From the NCBI GenBank assembly GCA_030640625.1, contig DAOWJB010000136.1, positions 1 to 35,501 of the forward strand: a stretch of 35,501 bases of DNA, written 5' to 3'. The notes below the pieces were generated by a model that had not been told where the DNA came from, made no database searches, and worked only from the letters and a program-made list of their open reading frames with translations. Numbering within the stretch: position 1 is the stretch's first letter; each line of letters begins with the position of its first letter. Shown piece by piece: positions 26,587 through 34,699 of the stretch. A program made the translations under genes and the position numbers. The stretch is from Bacteroides sp. (GTDB lineage Bacteria > Bacteroidota > Bacteroidia > Bacteroidales > SM23-62).

Positions 26587-27231
26587 TTAGTTCAATTCGA
26601 AGATGGATGAGAAATCTGGCACGCCGGCTTCCAGCTGCTTTCTTACCAGCGTATCAGGCTCAATGAAGGTGGTACTGTCATTGGCGAATTTTGTTATGAA
26701 TTTTTGCAGTTCCTCTGTTTTAGCTGTCAACAGATACCTGTCGTTGAGTTCAACATAGGATATTTTGATCCGGTTGGTTTCTATCAGGTCCTCCAGCCAA
26801 TCCAGATCAAAAAAATGCAGGATCAGATATCGATCCGTGATTTCTGCTTTAGCAAAAATGTGGGTCGGTACCAGGTGCATATCCAGGAATCCATGCCTGA
26901 TCTCATAATCTACAGGAAAAAAATCCATGTATAGATCTTCTCCTAATTTCAGCAGGTGCAGGGCGAAATCTTCTAGTTCATCGTCCTCTCTAACGGTCAG
27001 CTTATAGGTATATCCGCTGTTATAATGTTTCCATCCATCAGAGAAGTTTTTTTCAAATTTTGGATCCAGCCTCCGGATATTCCAGTACTCATTATCATCT
27101 GTTTCGTACAAGCCGTCCAGCCGCTTGTCTATGAGCAGGTCCTTAGTCCTGTACAGGGGATAAAGTGAAGGGATACAGGATACAACGATGCCTGTTAGTC
27201 CAACAATAAACAAAACAGTCCTGATCTTCAT
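26587..27231 (-). CDS. Uncharacterised lipoprotein, CIPSL-type, copy 1
   Basis: The 214-residue protein has a lipoprotein signal (LFIVGLTGIVVSC, Cys19) followed by IPSLYPLYRTKDLLIDKRLDG. It matches the downstream neighbour in length, order and several segments (DWLEDLIETNRIKISYVE versus SYLEELIEHNRIKISHIR; ELQKFITKF versus ELQKFVIKY). A tandem duplication is therefore clear, although divergence is substantial. It is the first gene of the minus-strand unit that ends with LytS and LytTR. Its 5' region (27232-27392) is shared with the divergent MBL-fold gene. Confidence 0.8.
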   Translation of the reverse strand: MKIRTVLFIVGLTGIVVSCIPSLYPLYRTKDLLIDKRLDGLYETDDNEYWNIRRLDPKFEKNFSDGWKHYNSGYTYKLTVREDDELEDFALHLLKLGEDLYMDFFPVDYEIRHGFLDMHLVPTHIFAKAEITDRYLILHFFDLDWLEDLIETNRIKISYVELNDRYLLTAKTEELQKFITKFANDSTTFIEPDTLVRKQLEAGVPDFSSIFELN

Positions 27232-27392
27232 GACTTGGGTTATTATAGGTTACGGGATCAAAATAACGGCAGCCTGAAAGCAAATACTATTTTTTTCGAC
27301 GAACGTGACATAAAAGAAGGTGAAACGGGAAAAAGTATGGTTTTTCATATTAACTTTATAAATGTATTAGAGTAACCCTAAAACCAAGCACC

Positions 27393-28208
27393 ATGAAGCA
27401 TTTTATTCTTTCTGCCATTTGGCTGATCGCCGCCTTTGCCATGACTTCATTCTATATCCCTGATCCGGTAAAAAAAATGGAAATGTCGGAAGATATTACC
27501 CTGACAATCCTTTATGATAATTATAAATATGAAAAAGGTTTTAAAAACAGCTGGGGATTCTCCTGCCTAATTGAGGGAACCGGTCAGACCATCCTTTTTG
27601 ATACCGGGGGCAATGATGGCAACCTGATGCATAATTTCAAGGCAGCAGGCAAGGATCCGAAGGAGGTGGATATGATCATATTATCACATATTCACGGGGA
27701 CCATACCGGTGGCATTACTGAATTCCTGGAATCTAAAACAGGGATCGATGTCTACATGCCTCACTCCTTCCCAGAAGAATTTAAAAATGAGCTGGTAAGC
27801 CTGGGAGCAAATCCCGTGATGGTACAGGATGCCAGAAAGATAAGTGATAAGGTCTGGTCCACCGGAGAAATGGGTAGCGAGATCATTGAACAATCCCTGG
27901 TGGTACAGAGTCCCAAGGGACTTATAATCATCACCGGTTGTGCCCATCCGGGAATTGAGAAGATCGTGGAAAAGGTTAGGGAAATGAAAGATGAGAATAT
28001 CTTATTGGTAATGGGTGGGTTTCACCTGCTCCGTACAGGGACAGATGTAGTGGAGGCCATTGCCAGGGAATTTAAGGACCAAAATATTCAGTATGCCGCC
28101 CCGACCCATTGCAGTGGGGATGGTACCAAAAGGGTATTTAAAGAAGTTTTTGGTGATCATTATTTACAACTGGGAACAGGGAAGGTAGTGAATACAGCCG
28201 ATCTCTAA
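27393..28208 (+). CDS. Exported MBL-fold metallo-hydrolase
   Basis: The 271-residue protein has an N-terminal hydrophobic stretch (about 3-20) that acts as a signal or anchor. The metallo-beta-lactamase metal motif is HIHGDH (residues 99-104) within DMIILSHIHGDHTGG. Further ligands appear in GCAHPGIEKIV (His about 189), GGFHLL and PTHCSGDG. The order resembles the group annotated as dihydropterin-ribofuranosylaminobenzene 5'-phosphate synthase-like, whose actual reactions are mostly unknown. The export signal makes a cytosolic pterin role unlikely; I infer a periplasmic hydrolase. A candidate -7 box TAACTTTA lies at 27351-27358. Confidence 0.88.
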   Translation: MKHFILSAIWLIAAFAMTSFYIPDPVKKMEMSEDITLTILYDNYKYEKGFKNSWGFSCLIEGTGQTILFDTGGNDGNLMHNFKAAGKDPKEVDMIILSHIHGDHTGGITEFLESKTGIDVYMPHSFPEEFKNELVSLGANPVMVQDARKISDKVWSTGEMGSEIIEQSLVVQSPKGLIIITGCAHPGIEKIVEKVREMKDENILLVMGGFHLLRTGTDVVEAIAREFKDQNIQYAAPTHCSGDGTKRVFKEVFGDHYLQLGTGKVVNTADL

Positions 28209-28216
28209 TAGACATA

Positions 28217-28247
28217 GCCCCGTCACCAGAGACAGGGCCATTGTTTT
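28217..28247 (+). terminator. Weak hairpin after the MBL gene
   Basis: GCCCCGTC (28217-28224) can pair with GACAGGGC (28231-28238) with one C/A mismatch and a 6-base loop. It is followed by CATTGTTTT, a modest T tract. It lies just past the stop at 28208, between convergent genes. It is plausible but imperfect. Confidence 0.4.
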
Positions 28248-28259
28248 CCGGGATAATAC

Positions 28260-28850
28260 CTAGCTCATTTTCCTGGTCAGCTTCTTTTTTGCCCGCTGAT
28301 AGCTTGCCGTTCCGGTTTTAACCTTTTTCTCAAGCCGGCTGAATTCGCGGGCCAGGCTCCTGATCTGTTTGCTCTTCTTTTTGCTTTCAATTGCTAAGAT
28401 CATGTCTTTCATTAATCTTTCCCTTTTCTTTTCCAGTTGGACTATTTCCTTCTTCTGCTTCTTCAGGGTTTTAAATGCCTTTGCCAGCTTCTTTGATTTC
28501 TTGGCTGATATCCTGGCCAGCTTTTTATCCTTTCCGCCGGAGGGTTTGCTTGGTAGCTTGGCGGAAGGTTTGGCTGGCGTGCTTGTATTGCTTTTTCCTG
28601 ACGGCTGGACCGGTGGTTTAGCGGGCGCCTTAGCTGCAGGGCTGCTGTTGGAGGGCTGTCCAGGCGATGCTTTTGTGGCAGCACTTGATGGTTTTGTAAC
28701 GCCGGTTGATGTTTTTGCCGGTGGACTGGTTGCTGCAGGGGGCTTTTGGGCAGTTGTTCCGGATGACTGTGTTGCAGGTTTTGCTGCCTGACGACTGGGG
28801 GATACGCCTGTAGATTTCTTTGATTTATCAGGCTGCTTGGTCTCTTCCAT
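28260..28850 (-). CDS. Histone-H1-like Pro/Ala/Lys-rich protein with C-terminal coiled coil
   Basis: The 196-residue protein has two parts. Residues 1-105 are low complexity (Pro, Ala, Ser, Thr, Lys) with many PAK/PSA-type units. Residues 106-196 are strongly basic and helical (KKSKKLAKAFKTLKKQKKEI, LEKKRERLMKDMIL), predicted to form a coiled coil. No signal peptide is present, so it is cytosolic. The pattern is reminiscent of bacterial H1-like or AlgP-like DNA-binding tails, but no specific family is recognised. A long plus-strand ORF on the other strand is a composition shadow. Initiation is at ATG 28850; upstream is AT-rich. The function is unproven: nucleoid association is the first guess. 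Confidence 0.72.
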   Translation of the reverse strand: MEETKQPDKSKKSTGVSPSRQAAKPATQSSGTTAQKPPAATSPPAKTSTGVTKPSSAATKASPGQPSNSSPAAKAPAKPPVQPSGKSNTSTPAKPSAKLPSKPSGGKDKKLARISAKKSKKLAKAFKTLKKQKKEIVQLEKKRERLMKDMILAIESKKKSKQIRSLAREFSRLEKKVKTGTASYQRAKKKLTRKMS

Positions 28851-28948
28851 GACTTGGATTTTAATATTTTATCATATAAATGTAATCCATTTATTTAAAT
28901 TTAACATCTGGCATAGAAAAACTTAATATTGCAGATTGAATTCATCTT

Positions 28949-30046
28949 GTGCAGCATAAACTGCTTACATATCTTATAGGACTCTGGCTATCTGTGTTTC
29001 TTTCAGGACAGGCCCGGGCCATGTCAGACCAGGACAGTACAGGGCGGAATGTAAAATTTGCAGGATTTCCAGTGCTGGGGTATACTCCTGAAACAAGGAT
29101 CATGGGAGGGGTATACACGCAACTTTTAATGGGCGACCCCATGCTCAGACGTCCCTCCTCCCTGGGCTTGAGTCTGCTGGTCTCCCAAAACCGGCAATTC
29201 TCTATCAACCTCCTGCCGGATATCTGGTTGAAGGATAATACTTACAGACTTGCAGGTGAACTTAAGTGGCAATACTGGCCGGATAAGTTTTTTGGGATCG
29301 GGAACGATACCCGGAAGGAAGACGAGGAATACTATGTCTCAAGGATTGGGGGGATCAAACTGGATCTGTTGCGAACGGTGTACAGGGAATTATATGCAGG
29401 CATCCTGCTGGAGATTGAAAATAATAACATCGTAGAATATGACACAATCCCCCATGCTTCACTTCCGGATGGATCCATCCCGGGCAGTACACACTCCACC
29501 ATTTCGGGGATAGGCCTGACCCTGGCCTGGGACAACCGGTCTGATATACTGCTCCCCTCCTCCGGAGCTTACTATCAGTTCCGCCTGGTGTACTTCAACA
29601 GGGCGATGGGCTCCACCTACCCTTATACAAAATGGATCATTGATCTCAGAAAGTACTGGACACTCGGGACTGACCATCTGTTGTATGTGCAGGCCTACGG
29701 CAAGTTCCTATGGGGAAAGGAAATCCCTTTCAGGAATATGGCAATGCTCGGGGGAGATAAACTTCTGCGCGGGTATTTCAAGGGACGCTACAGGGATCAT
29801 AATATGTTTATCGGACAGGTCGAATACCATACACCATATATCTGGCGATTCAGCCTGGTAGCCTTTGCCGGTGCAGGTGATGTTTTCCATTCCGCAAGCA
29901 CAATCCATAGGATCAGGATCAAACCAGCCGGGGGTATTGGTGTACGTTTCAAACTGTTTCCCGACCGCCGGATGAATATCCGCCTGGATCTTGCCGCCGG
30001 CAGAGATGACCATGGATTGTACCTGAATATACTCGAGGCCTTTTAG
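28949..30046 (+). CDS. BamA/Omp85-superfamily outer-membrane barrel, without POTRA domains
   Basis: The 365-residue protein has a Sec signal peptide (about 1-24, ending GQARA) and then alternating amphipathic strands. Key features are GVYTQLLMG near the start, ISGIGLTLAWDNRSDILLPSSGAYYQF, and MLGGDKLLRGYFKGRYRDHNMFIGQVEY, which is the LRGY loop-6 motif of Omp85/surface-antigen barrels. The chain is just long enough for a 16-strand barrel; POTRA repeats are absent. Start: GTG at 28949. An in-frame TGA lies at 28937, only four codons before, so GTG is the only good choice. Its role may be lipid or protein insertion, or passive transport. The next gene (30079) lies 32 bases downstream. Confidence 0.87.
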   Translation: MQHKLLTYLIGLWLSVFLSGQARAMSDQDSTGRNVKFAGFPVLGYTPETRIMGGVYTQLLMGDPMLRRPSSLGLSLLVSQNRQFSINLLPDIWLKDNTYRLAGELKWQYWPDKFFGIGNDTRKEDEEYYVSRIGGIKLDLLRTVYRELYAGILLEIENNNIVEYDTIPHASLPDGSIPGSTHSTISGIGLTLAWDNRSDILLPSSGAYYQFRLVYFNRAMGSTYPYTKWIIDLRKYWTLGTDHLLYVQAYGKFLWGKEIPFRNMAMLGGDKLLRGYFKGRYRDHNMFIGQVEYHTPYIWRFSLVAFAGAGDVFHSASTIHRIRIKPAGGIGVRFKLFPDRRMNIRLDLAAGRDDHGLYLNILEAF

Positions 30047-30078
30047 GATTCTAATAATCTTATAAAAGAATTATACTC

Positions 30079-31737
30079 ATGAGAAATACCGGTTTACTTA
30101 TCATGCTCCTCGCCCTTATCAGTGTTCATTGCACAAAAAATGAGAAAACAGGAGATCAGATCAGCACAAAGGACATCGCGGTGACGGAGAAACTTTTTGG
30201 ACTGGAATTTATTAAGGCTGAACGGGACAGCATGCTGCAAGGTGTCAATTCTAACCTTGAGTCCTACAGGAAGATCCATGATTTCAGCCTGGAAAATAAA
30301 ATTCCGCCCGCCCTGGTATTTAATCCTATACCACCTGGATTTCAGCCAGACCTGCAGAGCAGGCCTGTTCAATGGCCCATACCAGTCAAAGTGAGCATGC
30401 CAGAAGACATCAATGAGCTTGCATTTTATAGTGTGGCGGAGCTTTCTGCACTTATCAGAAACAGGCAGATCTCTTCCATGGAACTTACCCGGTTTTTTAT
30501 TGAACGGCTGGAAAAATATAGTGATACCCTGCAATGCCTGGTCACCCTTACCCCTGAGGTGGCCCTGGAACAGGCCAGGATGGCCGACGAGGAAATCAGC
30601 CAGGGTGGGTACAGGGGACCTTTACATGGTATTCCTTATGGTATCAAAGATCTTTTTGCTCACCCTGACTACCCGACAAGCTGGGGAGCCATGCCATTCA
30701 AGGACCAGGTAATCAATGAAAAGGCGGCAGTAATCCGAAAGCTGGAAGATGCTGGTGCTGTAATGGTGGCAAAACTAACCCTGGGCGCCCTTGCCATGGG
30801 AGATGTATGGTACGGGGGAAAAACACGGAATCCCTGGAACATGGAACAGGGTTCCAGCGGATCTTCGGCAGGCTCGGCAGCAGCGACTGCAGCTGGCCTG
30901 CTTCCCTTTGCCATTGGCACAGAAACCTGGGGTTCCATCGTCTCTCCAAGTAACCGCTGCGGGGTAACCGGGCTCCGGCCCACATTCGGCAGGGTAAGCA
31001 GGGCTGGTGCCATGGCCCTCTCATGGAGCATGGACAAGGGGGGACCCATATGCCGTTCCGCACTTGATTGTGGAATCGTATTCCAGGCAATAACAGGCCA
31101 TGACCCGGCAGATCCATCCACCCTGGATGTTCCGTTTAATTATGCCTCCATGAAAGATTTATCCTCGCTTAAAATCGCTTATCTCAGTTTTCTTTTTAAT
31201 GATGACCAGGACAACCGGGAGAATGACAGCCTATCGCTCGAAACCTTTAAAAAGCTGGGTATTCAGCCTGAAAAGCTGGATCTTCCTGATTCAATCCCTG
31301 TTGAAGCGCTCGCTCTCATTCTGGATACTGAAGCTGCAGCAGCCTTTGATGACCTTACCAGGAGCAAGCAGGATGATCTGCTGATGCGCCAGGGACGCAA
31401 TGCATGGCCCAATTATTTCAGGCAATCCAGGTTCATCCCGGCAGTTGAATACATCCAGGCCAATCGTATCCGCAGCTTGTTGATAAACAAGGTGAACGAA
31501 CTGGTCAGGGAATATGATGTGATCATTTCTCCCACTTTCGGTGGAGACCAGATGTTAATGACCAATCTCACAGGACATCCCTGCCTGGTCATGCCAAACG
31601 GATTTACAGAGCACGGGAGTCCTGCAAGCATCTGCCTGCTGGGAAATCTGTTTGAAGAAGGTACGCTGATCGAAGTAGCCCGCCACTACCAGCTGGCAAC
31701 GGAATTTGAAGACCAGCATCCTCCCTGCTTCCAATAG
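30079..31737 (+). CDS. Lipoprotein amidase (amidase signature family)
   Basis: The 552-residue protein has a lipobox (LALISVHC, Cys18) and a linker of about 90 residues before the catalytic domain. Amidase-signature landmarks are all present: GIPYGIKDLF with Lys190, QGSSGSSAGSAAATAAG with cis-Ser262 and TETWGSIVSPSNRCG with nucleophile Ser286. The family hydrolyses amides of many kinds. Lipidation would place it on a membrane facing the periplasm or the surface, unlike GatA. The substrate is unknown. It follows the Omp85-like barrel by 32 bases and may share its transcript. TETWGS replaces the more common SDTGGS, with Trp in the loop. Confidence 0.91.
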   Translation: MRNTGLLIMLLALISVHCTKNEKTGDQISTKDIAVTEKLFGLEFIKAERDSMLQGVNSNLESYRKIHDFSLENKIPPALVFNPIPPGFQPDLQSRPVQWPIPVKVSMPEDINELAFYSVAELSALIRNRQISSMELTRFFIERLEKYSDTLQCLVTLTPEVALEQARMADEEISQGGYRGPLHGIPYGIKDLFAHPDYPTSWGAMPFKDQVINEKAAVIRKLEDAGAVMVAKLTLGALAMGDVWYGGKTRNPWNMEQGSSGSSAGSAAATAAGLLPFAIGTETWGSIVSPSNRCGVTGLRPTFGRVSRAGAMALSWSMDKGGPICRSALDCGIVFQAITGHDPADPSTLDVPFNYASMKDLSSLKIAYLSFLFNDDQDNRENDSLSLETFKKLGIQPEKLDLPDSIPVEALALILDTEAAAAFDDLTRSKQDDLLMRQGRNAWPNYFRQSRFIPAVEYIQANRIRSLLINKVNELVREYDVIISPTFGGDQMLMTNLTGHPCLVMPNGFTEHGSPASICLLGNLFEEGTLIEVARHYQLATEFEDQHPPCFQ

Positions 31738-31818
31738 AACAATCTGGATGATCATCTTTATTTTTACGAGTTAATTTTAAATTTACTATATATTTACACC
31801 GCTTTCAATTTGCTGCCA

Positions 31819-33651
31819 ATGAAGTCCTCATTCATATACTATTTCAGATATGCACTATTTTTACTAGGCATCCAGGCTATTTTCCGCATATCGTTCCTGA
31901 TCATCTATCGTGATAATGCACATGGGATTGAGCTGTCAGATCAATTGTTGGCTATGGTCTATGGCTTGAAGCTGGATATTTCCCTGGCCGGCTATTGTCT
32001 CCTGATACCTACCCTGTTATTATTCCTGTCAAGCATAATCAAAAAACTTTCAGTTCAGCGCATCCTGGATATATACACATTCATCATCCTGCTTTTACTC
32101 ATCCCTCTGTTTTTCACAAACCTGGTTGTTTACAAATACTGGAACTTCCCCATTGACAGATCAATTTTTGATTATTTAAACACACCGGCAGAAATGTTTG
32201 CATCTCTCAATTTTATAGGACTGATTATCATTCTTGGGATTATTATCCTCGTCTTTTACCTGTCCTATTTTATATTCTATCGAAGATGGATTTCAAAACC
32301 ATTCATGGCAGGGCAAAAGGCCGGATGGATAGAACCGGTACTTTTCTTCTTGTTAATGCCATTACTTATCATACCCATACGCGGTGGACTGCAAACATCG
32401 CCTATCAATACGGGATCCGTTTATTTCCATCAGGAAGCCTATGTCAACCATATAGCCGTTAATCCGGTCTGGAATTTGATTTATACCCTTATTGAAGGCA
32501 AGAAGTTATCCCAGTCCGTAAGCTATATGTCCGATTCTGAGGCCAGTCAAATCATAAAGGAATTGCATGATAATAATGACGATCCCTTCCCCGTCCTGAA
32601 TAAGGAATCTCCAAATATTATAATCATTCTGCTCGAAAGTTTTTCGGTGCCAATTATCGATGAATTAAGTAAGGATAAGGAAGCGACACCAGAATTCAAT
32701 GCTTTGCTTCCTGAAGGTATCTACTTCAATAAGATGTATGCCTCTGGAACCATGACAGACAGGGCACTGGGATCCATCCTGGGGGGATATCCGGGGATTC
32801 CCGGCACCTGCGTCATCTATTATGAACAGAAAACCCAAAAAATTCCCAATCTGAATAAAAAACTCAAAGCTGATGGATATAATTCAGCATTCCTTTACGG
32901 TGGAGATATTGATTTTGCCCACATAAGGTCTTTTTTACTAACCAGTGGATTTGAGAAGATCATTTCCGATTATGATTTTGCACCATCGATTCCCCGGTCA
33001 AACTGGGGCGTGCCGGATCATATCCTTTTTGAACGCTTACTGGAAGAGACAGACAGTGCTTCTTCACCATTTTTCAATATACTGCTAACCTTGTCAAGTC
33101 ATACCCCCTTCGATGTACCGATGGAAACCGAATTTCCCGGGAATGATCTTACAATGAAATATTTAAATTCAATTTATTATACCGATAAGGCATTAGGAAA
33201 ATTTATTTCTGTGGCCAAGACAAAGGATTGGTGGGATGAAACATTGGTGATTCTGCTGGCGGATCATTGTTGCAGGGTAGGAAACCTGACAGAACATGAA
33301 GAAATGCGATTCAGGATCCCCATGTTATGGCTGGGAGGAGCATTAGCTGTCAGGGACACGGTGATCAATAATTTTGGCTCGCAGACAGACCTGCCCTACA
33401 CGCTGCTCAGCCAACTGAACCTTCCCCATAAAGATTTTAAGTTTAGTAATAACCTGCTGTCAGAGAATCCAAATTCATTTGCCTATTACACTTTTCATGA
33501 CGGTATTGGATTCATCAATGATAGTGCCTATGTTGTATTCAATCTTACAACAGATAGCTATATTATAGAGCAAGACAAGAATTCCGGAAAGGACCGGAAG
33601 AAAGGATTGGCATATCTACAATACCTCCTTGCGGATTTTAATAAGCTGTAA
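31819..33651 (+). CDS. LtaS/MdoB-like phosphoglycerol transferase (sulfatase fold)
   Basis: The track begins at a TTG (31810); the ATG at 31819 gives 610 residues and is preferred. Five membrane helices fill about residues 5-190. The extracytoplasmic domain has the sulfatase-like fold: IIIILLESFSVP with metal Glu (about 273), SGTMTDRALGSILGG with the likely catalytic Thr (about 313), TLSSHTPFDVP and LVILLADHCCR. LtaS/MdoB enzymes move phosphoglycerol, or in relatives phosphoethanolamine, from phospholipid to glycan or lipid and release diacylglycerol. ADHCC is unusual, since ADHG is more typical. The lipid kinase begins 5 bases downstream. Which acceptor is used in this bacterium is not clear. 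Confidence 0.9.
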   Translation: MKSSFIYYFRYALFLLGIQAIFRISFLIIYRDNAHGIELSDQLLAMVYGLKLDISLAGYCLLIPTLLLFLSSIIKKLSVQRILDIYTFIILLLLIPLFFTNLVVYKYWNFPIDRSIFDYLNTPAEMFASLNFIGLIIILGIIILVFYLSYFIFYRRWISKPFMAGQKAGWIEPVLFFLLMPLLIIPIRGGLQTSPINTGSVYFHQEAYVNHIAVNPVWNLIYTLIEGKKLSQSVSYMSDSEASQIIKELHDNNDDPFPVLNKESPNIIIILLESFSVPIIDELSKDKEATPEFNALLPEGIYFNKMYASGTMTDRALGSILGGYPGIPGTCVIYYEQKTQKIPNLNKKLKADGYNSAFLYGGDIDFAHIRSFLLTSGFEKIISDYDFAPSIPRSNWGVPDHILFERLLEETDSASSPFFNILLTLSSHTPFDVPMETEFPGNDLTMKYLNSIYYTDKALGKFISVAKTKDWWDETLVILLADHCCRVGNLTEHEEMRFRIPMLWLGGALAVRDTVINNFGSQTDLPYTLLSQLNLPHKDFKFSNNLLSENPNSFAYYTFHDGIGFINDSAYVVFNLTTDSYIIEQDKNSGKDRKKGLAYLQYLLADFNKL

Positions 33652-33656
33652 TTTTT

Positions 33657-34583
33657 ATGCAGTCAGAAATATTGAAGATCCTTTTCATCATCAATCCCAT
33701 TCTTGGAAAAAGGCTTGGAATAAATGTCAAAGGTCTCATAGCTGAAACCCTGGATCCGGCCCTTTTTGAACCTGCCATACTATACTCCGATTATCCCGGC
33801 CATGCCACAGAACTGGCCCGGCAAAACCTGGACAGGTACCAGGTAATTGTTGCCGGAGGCGGCGATGGAACGATCAATGAGATTGCCAGCCAGCTCATCC
33901 ATACGGACGTAATTCTCGGTATCCTGCCTCTGGGATCGGGAAAAGGGCTGGCACGATCACTGGGCATACCAATGGATATCAAAAAGGCCATTCAAACCAT
34001 TAACGACTTTACAGTTATGGAAATAGATACGGGCATGGCGAATCAATACAGATTCATAAATATTGCCGGCATTGGTTTTGATGCCAGGGTGGCCCATGCC
34101 TATGCCAATAAAACCGGCAGGGGGTTCTTCACCTATGCCATACAAACGGCAAAGCACTTGTTTCGATATGCCCCGATACCTGTACAAATAAGGACCGGCC
34201 AGCGGGAAATTTCGGTGAATGCTTTCCTGGTGTCTATTGCCAATTCAACCCAATGGGGCTACGGCGCACTTATCAGTCCGGATGCCAAAACAGATGACGG
34301 TATCCTGGACCTGTGCCTCTTGAGGAATTTCCCCAGGATATTAACACCTGAACTGCTAAGCAGGTTATTTAACGGATCCATCCATAAATCAAAATATGTC
34401 GAGATCATCCCCATAAAACAGGCAGAGATAACCGGGTCTGATAAATATATCGGACACATTGACGGGGAACCTGTCGAATTTACTGCACCACTCAACATTT
34501 CTGTGGACCCTTTGAGCTTAAAGGTTATTTGTGGCCAGCAGCCGGTCCGGGATCATCCCGGCCTCACCAACCAGAAAACCTGA
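33657..34583 (+). CDS. Diacylglycerol-kinase-family lipid kinase (DgkB/YegS-like)
   Basis: The 308-residue protein has the DAGK catalytic fold: FIINPILGKR at the start, VAGGGDGTINEIASQL (the nucleotide-binding GGDGT motif), LGILPLGSGKGLARSLGIP, INIAGIGFDARVAHAY and a C-terminal beta-sandwich with HIDGEPVEF. The family phosphorylates diacylglycerol or related lipids with ATP. The common GSGNGLAR has Lys for Asn here. It starts 5 bases after the LtaS-like gene, so the pair is probably translated together. The expected job is recycling of the diacylglycerol left by head-group transfer. It is cytosolic/peripheral. The substrate is inferred; sphingoid or undecaprenol-type lipids are alternatives. 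Confidence 0.92.
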   Translation: MQSEILKILFIINPILGKRLGINVKGLIAETLDPALFEPAILYSDYPGHATELARQNLDRYQVIVAGGGDGTINEIASQLIHTDVILGILPLGSGKGLARSLGIPMDIKKAIQTINDFTVMEIDTGMANQYRFINIAGIGFDARVAHAYANKTGRGFFTYAIQTAKHLFRYAPIPVQIRTGQREISVNAFLVSIANSTQWGYGALISPDAKTDDGILDLCLLRNFPRILTPELLSRLFNGSIHKSKYVEIIPIKQAEITGSDKYIGHIDGEPVEFTAPLNISVDPLSLKVICGQQPVRDHPGLTNQKT

Positions 34584-34624
34584 GCGCAAATTACCCCATG
34601 ATTAATTCAAATATGCAAAATTTA

Positions 34625-34648
34625 ATGTGATGTGATGTGATGTGATGT
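34625..34648. repeat. Pentanucleotide tandem repeat (ATGTG x4.8)
   Basis: ATGTG is repeated four full times plus ATGT (34625-34648). It sits in the 116-base gap between the lipid kinase and the GntR-family regulator, 51 bases before the regulator start. A short repeat of this type can change length by slippage and alter promoter spacing or, if transcribed, leader structure. Confidence 0.9.
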
Positions 34649-34699
34649 TTTATATTTTTTTGTATATTGCCATTCACATAACCAGGAATCTCCAGGAAC

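Noticed and set aside
28369-28791. 140-aa plus-strand ORF opposite the Pro/Ala/Lys-rich gene
   Set aside because: Its Phe/Leu/Gly/Ala composition is the complement of Lys- and Pro-rich codons; no start context and no domain. It is a shadow.
30669-31121. 150-aa minus-strand ORF inside the amidase
   Set aside because: It is antisense to the conserved Ser/Gly-rich catalytic region and has no domain of its own.
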